Shown here piece after piece: positions 1 to 12,690 of a stretch of 64,000 bases of DNA. The translations under genes were made by a program, and so were the position numbers. Under the pieces are notes generated by a model, which ran no database searches, was not told the origin of the DNA, and saw only the letters and a program-made list of their open reading frames with translations. Each line of letters opens with the position of its first letter. Within the stretch, counting starts at the first letter, position 1. Origin of the DNA: Cyathus striatus (taxonomy: Eukaryota > Basidiomycota > Agaricomycetes > Agaricales > Nidulariaceae); the NCBI GenBank assembly GCA_025738555.1, contig JAOVFP010000007.1:4030001-4094000 (forward strand). The letters are read 5' to 3'.

Positions 1-1017
1 ATTCTACCTTGGCTTGAAATCACTTGACAAGTTATGTGGGCGGTGTGGTAAACCTTATGCAGTGTCACAGCGTAAGACTGCCCAATGACGACAAGAATCC
101 CGACGATGAGCTTTCATTAGGTAGATGTTAGTATTGAGCTACCTTTGTAAGTACGCAATACCTACCAAGGAGTGTTTCCCTACAACCATTTCAGCGAGCA
201 CGAAGCTGATGTGCGAAGTTTGCTTGCGATATATGTGGACCGTAAGCAGACTCCAAGCGTCGCCGCCGGTCGGCTAAACGAGAGGTCAAGTTAGCTTTCA
301 GAACCAGCGTGGATAGTTTTCTGAATGTACCATATCACTGGGACACGCTATTAAGCGCTAAGCTTCCATTATCGACTTCCGTCCATGATATAGCAATGGG
401 GCACCCATGTGTTATACTTGTGGATGGCACCGAGAGACAAACGCACATGTGCTATACGGTTGCGAGCTACTCCTGGGATCCTATGAGATGCTCGCAAATT
501 TGTGTACCATGGCAGCGCAGTGGGAGATGCGTCTTCGATATCGTCTTCTACGCCGACCATTAGCACTACAGTGTGATGCAAAGTCACGAAACGTACGTGC
601 TTACCCAGTAGCAACGAACACGGTTTTCCCTCAAAAGTCTTTCACCAAGCACTAAGAACTCTTATTCCCAGACAACCTTCCACCTTGAGCCACATCCGTA
701 GACATGAATTCGAGCTCTATATGTCCTAAAAGCCAGTACCAGCTTTGAGGTCCTCGAGTTCGAACGATGACAGCATTGTCTCTGAATTTTTCTTTGAATA
801 TTGATATCGACTTTTACAAGGGTCTAGGTGAGTTGTCGGTACCTTCATAATCAAAGATGAACAGTGGGACAGCACAGACTGAAAGAGGACCAAAAGAGAA
901 CCGAAAAAGTTGGCCAGTGGACGGGATCATTGGGATAATCATGAGGCGAGAGAGGGTGGAAGCCAAGTTTTCGCGAGCTAGTGCCCTGGTGAGAACAAAC
1001 GCGTACAAGTAACGCAA
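1..1017. repeat. Direct repeat R1, left copy (about 1 kb)
   Basis: This stretch aligns over its whole length with 46951-47965, in the same orientation, with scattered substitutions and small indels. The last about 230 bp (790-1017) are the best conserved. Both copies keep a matching minus-strand open frame of about 67 codons there, and another around 369-614 / 47399-47638, but no protein family is recognised. It may be a segmental duplication or an unclassified dispersed repeat. The left end is cut by the window edge. Confidence 0.85.
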
Positions 1018-1058
1018 CTCGACCCGCCGGGGGTTCGATTCCCTCTTAATGCATCATG
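1018..1058 (+). other. tRNA 3'-half-like fragment
   Basis: A B-box/T-arm sequence (GGTTCGATTCC) sits in a 5-bp stem GGGGG/CCCTC (one G-T pair), followed by a seven-base acceptor-like strand and A. No 5' acceptor, D-arm or A box fits upstream, where repeat R1 ends. A broken tRNA gene or tRNA-derived fragment is possible; it is not a full tRNA. Confidence 0.3.
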
Positions 1059-1882
1059 CTTGTCTTTCCGAGACTTTTTATACACGTATATGGTTGCAAT
1101 CGAAGCATATAGTACAAAGTGCGCACGCGCAACTACTAAGAGTTAACGTTTTAACGTTCACCTCGAATATCTAGCAGAAGTCACTGCTACAGCTACAACA
1201 CTCCAGACCTGTCAAGCTGTATAACTACATATAGGTACCTCGCAGCACCGCAGCGATACTTGCACGCATACCCACCAAGTCTCTAACTCTCACAAACCAC
1301 ACCTGCATCTCACCAAAGGCAGCCAGCTAACCGCCAGCGTAAACATAAGTTGTAGGTCAAGTACAGCCCGGAGCGCGTCTACAGTGCCCAGTCGATACGT
1401 TCGACGACGTGCAAGTGGAGTGATGGTACAACGACACCTGCAATGGTTTTTGGACATGCAGCACCCCACCCACCCGTGACACGACGGGGTGATTCCGGTG
1501 CGTGACCTGTTCAGCCTGAGGCTCAAGCGTGTAAGGATGTCGCTATATCGAGTGTTAATACTGTATTACCTCCATAAATGATACAGGATAGTACTCACCC
1601 ATTGCAATCCACCGGGGTCGATGAGCGCAAATGAGCACAGCTTGGTGGCGAGACCTGAGGCCAATCCCCTCATAGTACCTCCCAAGAAAACGACTTTAAC
1701 GACCAGCATACAGAAAACGGCACGATTATGCATAGCGGACCGACCATAGAGGCGAGCAAACTTGACAAGCTACGCATAGATGAGGTCGTGGGTGTAAGAG
1801 CTCTGTTCGGTATGTGGTACACCCCCTACGCTCTATTCATGACAGCGGGGGTCGGTGAAAGTAAAAATTGAGTAGAATGAAG
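1059..1882. other. Intergenic, no gene recognised
   Basis: CpG-normal sequence with only short open frames on both strands. No protein family, RNA gene or repeat was recognised. Confidence 0.5.
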
Positions 1883-2745
1883 TTGTGGATGTGGTCCCCA
1901 CTTCGAGCTGTTGGCTAACGAGTTAATTGTAGTGTGGATAAGATACGAGCGTACGTACGTTACCCGGATCAACTACACATCCCACCGCCAAACCAGACCC
2001 TCCCAAAAGCACTACGGCGGCCAAGGACGTTCGTTCGTCCATTTTGGTACGTATAAAAGTTCCGATCCGAACTTTGTACATCCTAGTCATCCTCCAATGC
2101 TCTGCCGAGGGTTAAACCCCAGAGTATTAAACTCTTCAACCGTAGTACGCTGAAAGCTCCAGCGCGATGGATAGTCTAAGCCGAGTAGACGAGTTACGAT
2201 ACCGTCCCAGAGATATCTCGGTTCTCGATGCCAGATGAACGACGCCTCCACAAGTGGACAGTGGGGTGTATTAGACAGATGAATCGCCACTGTCACACAC
2301 TTTCCCTAAGGCAACCTAACAGAGTGAATAGGTCAGCATCCGGGTTCATAAAGAGTGTGTTTGGGCGTACCATACGTGTATCCCATGGCCCATCCTCCTT
2401 CAAGCCTTCAACGTAACATCTCGTAGAGACAAACACAATACGAGTCGCAGTCACCCTAAACTGAAAGAGCAGTTGATTAGCTTTCAGCGCCGGCGCATAA
2501 GCTGAACGTACATACTTGAAATAAACTTCCGCCAACGATTAAGATCAATCCCAGTGCCTTCCGACTTCAATCAACCCCCTTGAACGGTGAACCTTTTGAA
2601 CCAATGTAAGCGCTCTACAAACCCACGAACAAGTCAGCAATCACCCAACATAAACAGAAACAGAGACTCCAACGGCCCGCGCACTCTATCAATACAGAAA
2701 TCAGACCACGTGCACCAGGAGAATGAGATTCATAACGCAAAGTAC
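1883..2745. repeat. Direct repeat R2, left copy (CpG-rich)
   Basis: Aligns in direct orientation with about 31640-32490. This copy keeps its CpG dinucleotides, whereas the first half of the right copy has TG or CA at many of the same places. For example, the segment after GGATCAACTACACATCCCAC reads CGCC here and TGCC there. No coding potential is recognised; in the right copy the repeat lies just upstream of a hypothetical gene, so promoter or 5' UTR sequence is possible. Confidence 0.85.
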
Positions 2746-5025
2746 GTTCGTGTGTAGATGCAGGACGTGACGGGGCAGAAATGCGCCGAGGGGCGTGGGG
2801 GAGGTTGCGCAAAAGAGAAGTGGTCGGCCGCCTGAGGATGCCACTGCGAGGTTGAGGGGTGTGTTGGAAGAATCTATCAGCGTTGTAAGTAAGTCTGAAA
2901 ATGGATGATAAAGAGGAAAGGAAAACACACGCATTTGCACCATTCAACCAATCCATTCACCAACACTATACTCCTCTTCGGTCTTCACCTGGCGGGATAC
3001 TCCGATGGCTGGATAAGACTCGGCACTCCCATCCCATCGTCCTTCGTTCCCAGTGCCGTATAAACAGAATAATGATCGGGTGAATGAACACCCCCTTCAT
3101 GTTCGTATTGTGCTTCAGTGCCACGGATTGTTGTGAGTGGGTAGTAAGATTTGAAAGATTTGCGGTAGTCAATGCGCTAGATATTGATCATGTTAGATTT
3201 GGGAGAAATGTAGAGTAGGATGAGGGAGAAAGACGCACGTCTAAGGATAGAGGATAGCGGCCAACGCAATCGCATGTCTACCTCCCGAGCCCTGCACAGC
3301 CATGTACCGGCGATCCCGAAAGCGTCGGTGGAACCAGTCCAACTCGATTCATTCTTGGTTTAAGGCCAAGGGGAGCCTGGGGAGGGGTGTACGAGGGATT
3401 GAAAGTCGAAACTACTCGTGGCGCATATACCGGCGGTGTAAAGTTGGCTGCTAGCCCGCCTGGTGGAGGGAGTAGCAGCATGTCATTCGTCCTATTCGTA
3501 AGCGATGGAATATCGAGTTCGAGGCCATGGCAGTTGAGGAAGTGGAAAAGGTGACAGTGAGAGCGCCAACCAGGTGCCAACGCCATCATGTGATACATCA
3601 ACGCCACCTGCCTTTGCTGCTCGCCAAGCACATTACAAGCGCCGTGAAACTACGGTCCCATCGATGCGACAATGAGTCTCAGAGACAATGTATGCGTGTC
3701 GCATGTACGTACTTCGACAACCGCCAGAGGAAACTGGACCATTCGATCGACAGCTACACGATTGCACCGGGACACTCGAAAATCCCTTACTAGTACAAGG
3801 ACCTACATGTGATTGCTCTTCCATGAGATCCTCCCTAATTGGGTTATCGATAAGCACCAGTACGTGTTATATTTCTGTACTTCGACATGCACCTAAGCTG
3901 AATCTGGACAGCTGTACCGCTCAGTCGATGACAGTTCTTTCACACCAGTTTTATACTACGATCTAAATCAAGACTGACCCCCAATAAGTGAGTTATCGAT
4001 TATCACAGGAAGTGTGAACAATCGATTAATTCATATTTCAAAGCGAACTAGTTCTGCGATAGGTCTCTGATTGAAGCCTGCTGTCGACGATGTATTTCTT
4101 CGTCATGTCCGTTATATTAAACGAATGCTACACATGAAATACCCTTTACATTCGAGCCGACACATTTATTACACTTAACTTCAACCCATGTATAGTTCCG
4201 CAACAGATGTCCATTGAAGGACCGTTTTAGCGTGTAGGTATCATATTCAACAACCAGCGAGACATATCTGGAACCTTGAAGCTCAATAGCAGGCGGAAGT
4301 GAACAGTAGAACACCGAAATAGAACACCCCTCGAGACAGTGGGAGAAGGAGAGCTGGGACACGGAGAAAGGCGACAATGCTTGAGCACATACGAAGGGGT
4401 GGTGCTTAGCATGAATCGAAGATAAAGCAGAGTGCCGTATGAACCGAAAACGATGGGTAGAGAAAGGGAAGAACCTAGGCTTTCGTTAAATGATTACCTT
4501 GTACCTATGGCATTGTCCTCTAAACTCCAGTCGACCGCACGACGATTACCGTCACTCATGTATTTCATTTCGACAGGATAACGCCGTGCAGTCACGCATA
4601 TTGCGTCCCCGCACGCAGCACGATGTTGATCCCTTCAAGATCCCTTATCCGTTCAAAATGTCGCTCAGGGTATAGAAAAATTGGGGTTTTTCAACGTCCA
4701 ACCTCCCGACCCTCAAATGTGTATCGCGATATTCCTGTAGTATCAATTACTGGTACTTCAGTACTTTACGATTCTGTATGTTATTTTTAGAAATGACGTT
4801 TGAACCTCATGCGAACAGCATTCAGAATGTCATTTTGGATACAAACACGTGTATTAAATATAGGTCATACGATCACAATCGCATTGTCATATATAGATAG
4901 ATTGTGAAGGCATATCCTTGTATGGTGATTTCTATTCAGAAGGATTGAACATGTCGAAGCATGAATTTCCGATGCTTTGGCTCGTAACACATTGCGTAGC
5001 ATGTGTTAATGGCATTGTACCACTT
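2746..5025. other. Gene-poor, CpG-normal region
   Basis: No convincing gene. A proline-rich minus-strand open frame at 3278-3631 (117 codons, with short PPG and PPQ runs) is the most protein-like stretch, but it has no recognisable domain and overlaps plus-strand frames of similar length. The rest is unremarkable. Confidence 0.45.
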
Positions 5026-5031
5026 TATAAA
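5026..5031 (+). promoter_or_regulatory. Probable TATA box of the NACHT gene
   Basis: TATAAA lies 104 bp upstream of the chosen start codon at 5135, in the last CpG-containing stretch before the CpG-poor block. Spacing to the start is compatible with a fungal core promoter plus short 5' UTR. Confidence 0.5.
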
Positions 5032-5134
5032 GCCCATTCATCTATCATTTGTTCCTCCTTCTGGTCTTCTCAAACGCCTCACTCAAGTTACAACACTGAT
5101 TCGCAAGCTCAGCTACGATCTTACTGCATCTTCA

Positions 5135-7288
5135 ATGGCTGAAAATCAATACAGTGCTCAAGTGTTCTCCGGCGCACAACACGTAAATGCAACGAACGTG
5201 CAGATAACTACTGTTGGCCATGATCAAATCACTGTCCATAATCACAATGATCAAGAAATCTCAGAGAAACTTAAAATATTGCAGCCTATTGACCAGAACT
5301 TGCATTATCCTCCTCCATGCATGGAAGGGACTAGAGTTACAATTCTGAATAAAATTTATAGGTGGCTCAATGATTTTGGTAGGTAGATATATTGGTACAT
5401 TTATAACAGAACTTAAATCAATCACTTTTATAGATGATTCCACTCCAAACATCATGTGGATTACTGGTAGTCCAGGAACAGGGAAATCTGCAATTGCCTC
5501 TACTCTGGTTGAAACACTCAGCTCCAAGGAATGGAAGAGACTAGGTGGCTGCTATTTCTTTAAGAGAGATGACAACACTTTGAGTGATGCAGCTGTAGTT
5601 TGGAGAACAATAGCTGCAGAGTTGGCATCTAAATCAAAGTATTCCTTTGTGAAAGAGAACATTGCAGAATATCTTGATAACAGCTTCAAGCTTGGGGGAA
5701 TTGAATGGCATTTCAAGCACCTGATTGCTGATACACTTACAGCTTGCCATGATAAATTGGTTATGTCCCCTCCTGCTTTTGTTATTGATGCTCTGGATGA
5801 ATGTCAATCTTCAATAAATATTAGGAGAACTTTCAACACTTGGACTGAACTTCCAAAACATTATAAACTGATATTAACAGGCAGACCAGGCTCTGAACCT
5901 GATATTGTTCAAAATCTTCAAAAATGTGTGGTGGTCAAGCTAGAAACTAATCCAAAGCTTGATCCAGAAATTAACAAAAACATATATCAGTTCTTAAAGC
6001 AATCTTTTGAAATTCACAGGGATGAGCTGCAGTTAAATTTTGTTGAAAATGAGTTAAACAAAATGACAGAAAGAGCTGCAGGATTGTTTATATGGGCATC
6101 TACAGCAATGAAGTATATAGGAACAAACACACACTTTACTGAGAATGAACCATCACCAAAGGAGAAGCTTAACCATATTCTCTCTGAAGAGATAGGCAAT
6201 CCAGTTGACACACTCTATCAGCAAATACTTCAAACTTCTTTTGGAACATGGGATGATAATAGGAAAGAAATTGTTAGGCAAGTTTTGGCAGCTATCTATT
6301 TAGCAAAGTCTCCACTACCTAAAGATGAGCTTCAATATTTCATAAAACTTGATTTTGAAATGAACTACCTGGAAAAAGAAATCAAAAGAATATTACATTT
6401 CCTTCAACCAGTTACAACAATAAATGATAACAAAATAGCATTTAATCATCTTTCTTTTGGCAAGTTTCTTATGCAATCACCTGAAATAAACATATTCTCA
6501 ATAAATGATGAAAAGTATATAAAGAGAATGGCTACAGGCAATGAATATCTTTCTTCACAAGATCCACATGACAAATATTTTACTTTGCAAGATCCACATG
6601 ATGAATATTTTTCTCCACAAGGTCCACATGATAAACACCCTTCACAGGATATGAACAATGATCATTCTTCTTCAAATGAACCTGGGGACAACCCAATTCC
6701 ATCCACTGATAGATGGTCAGATGTAGAAGATATTATGTCTGGGAACTTTGGTGGATCAGATGGAATATTAACAAATGCTCATGACTTCAGCATTCATAAT
6801 TCAGCATTCATGGATTACTCAATAAATATACAGGGTATGTAATGTGCACTTCTATAATAAGTATTATTTCTCATTACTTATTAATAGGTGACATAGTAAA
6901 TATGGGTACTGGATACCCACTAATTGCTGGGGGAATGCTGACATATGCTGGGCACTTCACATTCCAACAGTTCTGGCTCAAATGTGTTTCTCAGATTGAA
7001 ACTATCAAATCAAACACAAAATTGCAGATTGGCTTATCAAGGGATGGTGGTGCATTACTTTCTGTAATGTATCATTCCAAAACACATCATATAGTTGAGC
7101 ATTATGGAAGATGTATGGCAGTATCAGATATTTCAACTGGTGGAGACCTGCAGTCATGGCTATTGGAAATGTACTCCAAGAATATCAAGAGCTTGGTATC
7201 ATCTAAGTCTTTGGTGTTGTGGGGGGGGATTATTTTTACTGCCCTTATGCATCATGGTCTCAGTTTCAGGAGATCTCAGGACACATAA
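5135..7288 (+). CDS. NACHT-domain STAND NTPase (fungal NLR-like), three exons
   Basis: Exons 5135-5378, 5434-6834 and 6888-7288; introns of 55 and 53 nt have GTAGGT..TAG and GTATGT..TAG ends, both phase 1, giving 2046 nt (681 aa plus stop). Exon 1 starts MAENQYSAQ and carries the FSGAQHVNATNVQITT-like N-terminal segment often seen in mushroom NACHT proteins, then a conserved PCMEGTR linker. Exon 2 has Walker A GSPGTGKSAIA and Walker B FVIDALDEC, then LILTGRPG and a GLFIWAS motif, all typical of fungal NACHT ATPases that act as nucleotide-switched receptors in nonself or heterokaryon responses. Three QDPHD-type repeats of about 11 residues (around 6557-6650) follow. There are no WD, ankyrin or TPR repeats; exon 3 encodes about 130 residues I do not recognise. 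The gene is open although it has almost no CpG. Role in recognition is inferred from the family. Confidence 0.85.
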
Positions 7289-9479
7289 ACTTTAATTACC
7301 TAGTATTGCTGTTACACTTTTTCCATCTCAACTCCACCAGACCCCCTCCATTTCATGTGACCACTTATTTATATCTGCTGCCTTAACTCATCTCACTCTA
7401 TTTATAGTACTGATACATGTTTCACTTCCATCATCCCTTACCCCTAGCCCCTTACCCCTTGCCTCACTAGTTTGTCATACTACAGGCACAGACTTTACTT
7501 ACTGATACATTTCACTTATTTATGTACACATTTCATCTTTTCTTAGACCTCTGCTGAGTCATGGCAAGTCATGGACTTTATTTATAGTAGCATACTGTTC
7601 TGTGAATGGACCATGTTTCTTTTGTATAAGTAGCACTCATGTATTCTGATCAAGCTTCCTCAGCTTGATCTTAGTTTAGCTATTGACCAATATAGCTGGT
7701 AGCCCCTCAATTTCCCCTCTGCTCTTATCACCCTCTACTTCATTTCTGCTCTTCAAGTGACTACTGTGAAGATGCCTCAAGTTCATTAGTATGTACACAA
7801 GTGCAACTGTTTAGAATTTGACTTTGTTATATGACTTACAAGTGTAGTGACAAGTCATGAGATTAACTCATCATGTTATCAAGATATCACAAGACCAGCT
7901 CAGGTTGTAACAATTGCCATTTTTAACTCTGAGTGTACTATATAAGTAGTGTAATTTATTATAAGTATTGCAGTTTGATTTTGGTTTGATTACAATTTTA
8001 CAATTTCTATGGAGGCTTAATTCCCACTCCCTTTAGGTAGTAGGGAATATGTGGTACTACTTTCAAAAATGTATTTTTCAGGCTGATCACTTGACATTGC
8101 ACCAGATCAAAACCAGCCTTGTATGATAAAAAGTTTGTTTGTGTTCAATGTTGTTGAGTCACATGACAAGTTAAGTAATACTTTATGTACTTAGAATAGA
8201 AATCCCAAATATATTTATAATACTCAAATCTCAAGGTGTGATTTCAGTAAGTATGAGGGGTGTAATTGTGTTCAATCCAAATTTAGATCAAGTTTAAAAA
8301 TAGAACAAGTTAAACTCAGCTATTTTCAGTCATGTATCAAAGTGTTTCAAAGTAAAAGTGTTCAGATTCAATTCAGCAAACTCAGTACATAGTTCTCAGT
8401 GTCTAAACATCTCATAACTAATTCTGATTCTTGTCTGATTCATCTTTACACACCCTGTCTGCAGGAGGGAAGAATGCCTGGCAGTTCTTGCCTTATTCCT
8501 TCCCCTTTCCCCTAATATATACCTATTTCTTATCTACTTATTTACAAATTGCATAGTAATAAAATCCTATTATATCCTATTTGATTTCTGGGTATTTCAA
8601 TGACTCAAGCACTGCATCAGCACCCAGATGGTGATCAGCCAATTATGTGCATAGCTCAGTGTGCCCCCTTTCTGCAATGCACACTTGTTTGAGCATCCCA
8701 TTGGTTACCTTCCTAATCAGGTAATCAGCCAATGTGGCAGTGTCAGCCACTCACATCAATTTCATTTACATTGGTCTCATGAGTCAGTTCCCCATTTCTG
8801 CATGAACTTCTGACCATTGGGGTACTCACTTTCTTTCTGTTCTTGCCTTCTTTCCCCCCTTCTTGTGCTCTCCTCTCCCTCACTGTCTCATTCTCATTCA
8901 TCATTGTCGCCATTCAAGATCACTGGTATCATGTTTCTGAGTCTTGGTAAATCCATGTCCTATCAATTTCCACCTGTTGTATCTCATGCTGACATTGTCA
9001 CTAGTCATATTGTCTGTTCTGGGGTTTCTGGTACTTGTATATAGAATGCAACATTGTTTTGAAATGTAAAGTGTTTAATGTATTTTATTGGTTTAATGGT
9101 TTAAAACCAGTACTAATGCAGAGTTGATATGTTTTGTTATAGGTTTATTGTATCCCTTGTTTAATTATGGGAGGCAGCACAGGAAATCAGCCCCTCCCCA
9201 CTATTTTCTCACTTGACATGCTTGGTACTGGTGTCTTGAAATTGAGATGTAAAGAATTAAATTTAAGGTACATTGTATTCTTTTTACAGGCATATCAATG
9301 TGTTGAACAGGTTGTCACTGTTGTGAGGAAAGGAATGAGGTGCCTATGGTCTGTGAAGGGGGGAATGTGAACTACAGTCTAACCAAACATGTAGCAGTGG
9401 TGATAGTGATAGCAGTGTTGATTTTTAAGCCCTTATTAACCCCAGATTTTATAATTAGGCCTTAACACTTAAAAACTGG
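7289..9479. other. AT-rich intergenic stretch, no gene recognised
   Basis: CpG-depleted, pyrimidine-rich in places, with only short frames (for example 8817-9044, low-complexity Ser/Leu). I see no domain, clear LTR pair or RNA gene. Short inverted motifs around TAAGCCCTTATTAA at 9425-9520 may mark the 3' end of the hAT relic that follows. Confidence 0.4.
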
Positions 9480-10440
9480 TATTAATAAGGGTTCTATTTT
9501 AAGTGTTATTAAGCCCTTTGCTCAGGTTACATCATCCCTCAAAATTGTTGCCTGAACCTTCCAATTCCCCATCATCTGGTGTTGGGTCCTCATCTGCAGC
9601 CTCATCTGCAAGCAGCTCCATTAGCTGTGCTTATTCCGTGTACACCTGCTGTCTCCTAGATATCCTCTGCACCTGCTCCTCATCATTGACATCTTTCCTC
9701 CCACTAAACAACAACTCCAGTGAGCATGGCAACCACTTTGATTGTCTCTCTCCATACAACACAGCCAACTCCTCCTCAACATCAATGTTTATCTCTGTGG
9801 TGTCTCTTTCCCACTGTATCCAGGTCTCCATTGCCTTCCTCCAATCCCTGCGTGATCATACCAAGACTGGCCAGCATGCTTCATCTTCAGGCTCAGTACC
9901 TCCAATCTCAATTGTCTCTAGGAGATTGGCATAACATGGGACTGCAAGTAAGTCTGCTACTTTCTCTGAATCATGGTTACTATGCTTTACACACTCTTTT
10001 GTGTAGCCAGCCTTCCTATGAGAGTCTCAGAGGTTTGCCCCCACCTGGAAGATCAATATTAGTACAGAGTTCTCATGCTACTGCCAAATAACAAACCTTA
10101 GCCATTTTCTCTAGCCTTGGGAGCTGCAAGCAGTTGCATAATCATGTCTTCTTTATCTTCAGGTCAGAGAAGTTTTGCTCCAACCCTGCCTGATTTACTG
10201 ATATTCTCAGTAATAGCATTGCAAAATCAGCAACTGCTGTTGTGTCTTTAAGCTTGTTCCACATGCAGATAGGATTGGTTCCCTGTGGTAGCTGGTGAGT
10301 TCATTGTCATTATAGGTTATCAAGATTACTGAACACACCTTTCTCCACAACCAGGACTCTTTATTCTCTATCCAGTCTGCAAAATCTCCAGTAGAGCCGA
10401 GGTATGCTCCAAAGGCATCAGAGACTGCTTGTTCCTTCAC
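9480..10440 (-). pseudogene. Decayed hAT transposase, C-terminal part
   Basis: Read on the minus strand, 10100-10190 gives NQAGLEQNFSDLKIKKT, then a stop, LCNCLQLPRLEKMAKV. This is the C-terminal dimerisation stretch of basidiomycete hAT transposases, where the motif is normally KTRLRNRL. The three arginines appear as TGA, TGC and TGC, as expected from CpG to TpG change. Further downstream on the same strand (9631-9831) a frame continues with a WLPCSLELLFSG stretch, then a TAA and an acidic tail, matching the end of those proteins. The upstream piece at 10207-10440 (GAYLGSTGDFADWIENKES) fits the preceding region. Several stops and frame changes show it is dead. The N-terminal catalytic part is not recognised. 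Confidence 0.7.
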
Positions 10441-10608
10441 AACTCTTTCTGCCTCTTCTGTGGCAGTGTGTGGTGTACTGGGGGTCGAGAGTGTACATGC
10501 CTATAAGTCTGTAGATATGTGTATGAGTCCCAAGCAGATGAAACTGAGACAAATGCAATATGTACTTGAAGGAATAATGTGTGAAGTGTGAATGGATTAA
10601 CAAGCAAG

Positions 10609-12440
10609 GGTGAGTCTGGGAGAATATCTGCAGAATACACAAGGTAATTCCAGGCAAAAGGGGGGGATGAACATGCTTAGTATATTGGCTTGTACACTAT
10701 AACACTTGTTTTATAACTACTATTTAATAACACTATAAACTCCTTTGAGGTCCTGGGAAGGCTTAGATCACACAGGTTGTTACACTCAAAAGTAAATGGA
10801 TTGTCATGAATACACTAAGTTGCACTAATAGCGGAAGAATTGATACAGGATTGCTTGGTTCTACATGAGCAGGTTTGTGAGTCTTATATACTACTGAAAG
10901 AGTGGAGTTCTTAGGTACTGTAAAGGTACTGTACAGGTATAACATATGTCTAGATAGAGTAATTTACTATGATGCTGGGAGGAGGGACATGTACATTCAG
11001 GAGGTAAGGTCTGGATAGGAGAGTGTTGGTCATATTGTCTCAAAGGGTACAGGCACATGGGATAATGAAGACATGCTTATTGGCTGATGTGTGTTCCTAA
11101 ATGCCTGTCACATTGTGGGCCTAAAGATAGAACCATCAGCATGCATAGCTTCAGATCTATGGTCTGTTTGCTCTGATCAGTAGATCAGGTTGAGATTTCA
11201 TTTGGAAGATGCCAAGGGCTGATTTGGCCTGAGTCCAGAGTGATGGTAATAGTCATTGATGCTTGATGGGCACTTTGCTATTTTGGGCTTCTTTTGGTGT
11301 GTAGCACTGGGGGAGCCATTCCATGACCTAGACTTGTCATGTTATCACATGCTTAGGGTTGATCAAGTGCCACTGGAGTTCTGTATACACACTTTCTTGC
11401 TCTATCTCTTATTATAATCACTATTGCTTTCTAGATGTTTTTACTATTGATATGCCTGATGGACATACAACATATATAAGTGTAATTTTTGCAATATCTA
11501 CATAATATAAATCACTCACTTGTGATCACAATTGGATTACCTAAGCGTTGGAGTGAGGTCCGAACTGCCAATGATCATGCTATTTATAGTCACCACCACT
11601 AAGGACATAGTAAACAGATTCAAAAGCAAGAGTGATTATAGTAAGGGATTAGCAGGAAAGCGTGTATATAGAACCCCAGCGATACTTGATCCAACATAAG
11701 CACGTGGTAACACAATGTGTCTGGGTCACGGGATGGTTCTGGCAGTGCTACTTACCCAAAGAAGCTGACAGTGTCAAGGTGCCCATCAAGTGCCAACAGC
11801 CATTGCCGCTACTCTGGACTCAAACCAGATCGGTCCTCGGCATCTTGCGAATGAGATCTCACCCTGATCTACCAATCGAAGTGAACAGACCATATACCCG
11901 AAGTCATGGTTGCCAATAGTTCTATCTTTAGGCCTGTGATGTGACAGGGTGTCTAAACACACACATCAGCCAATAAGCACATCTCTATTATCATGTGCAC
12001 CTGCCCCTTTCAAGGAGCTATGTCCAATGCTCTCCTATCCAGGCCTTCGCGCACATCCCTCCACCCAGCATCATAGTTTAATTACCTTATCTAGACATAT
12101 GTTAAACTTGTACAGTACCTTTACAGTACCTAAGAACTCTGCTTTTCCAGTAGTATATAAGACTCGCAAACTTGATCATGTAGAACCAAGCAATCCTGTA
12201 TTGATTCCTTCCACTATCAGTGCTATTTAGCATATTCATGATAATCTATTCAATTTCCAAGTGTAAAAACCCAGTGTGATCTAAGCCCTCCCAGGACCTC
12301 AAAGAAGTTTAGTTTATTATTAGTGATTACAAGCATTATAGATTACAAGTGAATATTGTAGTGTGTTCATCCCTCCCTTGCCCAGAATCACCTTGTGTAT
12401 TCTGAAGATATTCCCCCAGACTCGCCCCCTGCTTGATTGT
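10609..12440. repeat. Large imperfect inverted repeat (arms about 850 bp)
   Basis: 10609-11460 is the reverse complement of about 11590-12440, with mismatches throughout; pairing positions sum to about 23050-23065. The right arm (11600-12060) keeps many CpGs that are TG or CA in the left arm. The spacer 11450-11605 has its own inverted copy at about 12480-12690, outside the arms, so the order is A, S, A', S'. No transposase or clear terminal motif was identified; a foldback element or two head-to-head insertions are possible. Confidence 0.8.
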
Positions 12441-12479
12441 TAGCAAGAGTAAGTGATGACCCTTACATAGTTTTGTAGC

Positions 12480-12690
12480 TATTACTCCCTAGTAACCCTC
12501 TTTGCCCTTTTACTATGTCCTTAGTGGTGGTGTCTATAAATAGCATGATCATTGGCAGTTTGGACCTCACTCCAATGCTTAGGTAATCCAATTATGATTG
12601 CAAGTGAGTGGCTTATATTATATAGATATTGCAAAAATTACACTTATACATGTTGTACATCCATCAGGCATATCATCTCCCCCCCACCAA
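12480..12690 (-). repeat. Inverted copy of the spacer at 11450-11605
   Basis: The reverse complement of this stretch matches 11450-11605 closely, including the segment GGATTACCTAAGC and the following TTGGAGTGAGGTCC-like run. It lies outside the large inverted repeat and so shows a second, nested duplication event. Confidence 0.75.

Noticed and set aside
1018..1058. Complete tRNA gene
   Set aside because: Only a T-arm and 3' acceptor-like strand are present; no matching 5' acceptor, D-arm or anticodon arm could be placed.
9503..9934. Ser-rich plus-strand frame of 143 codons
   Set aside because: The minus strand here encodes the recognisable hAT C-terminal region, so the plus frame is its shadow.
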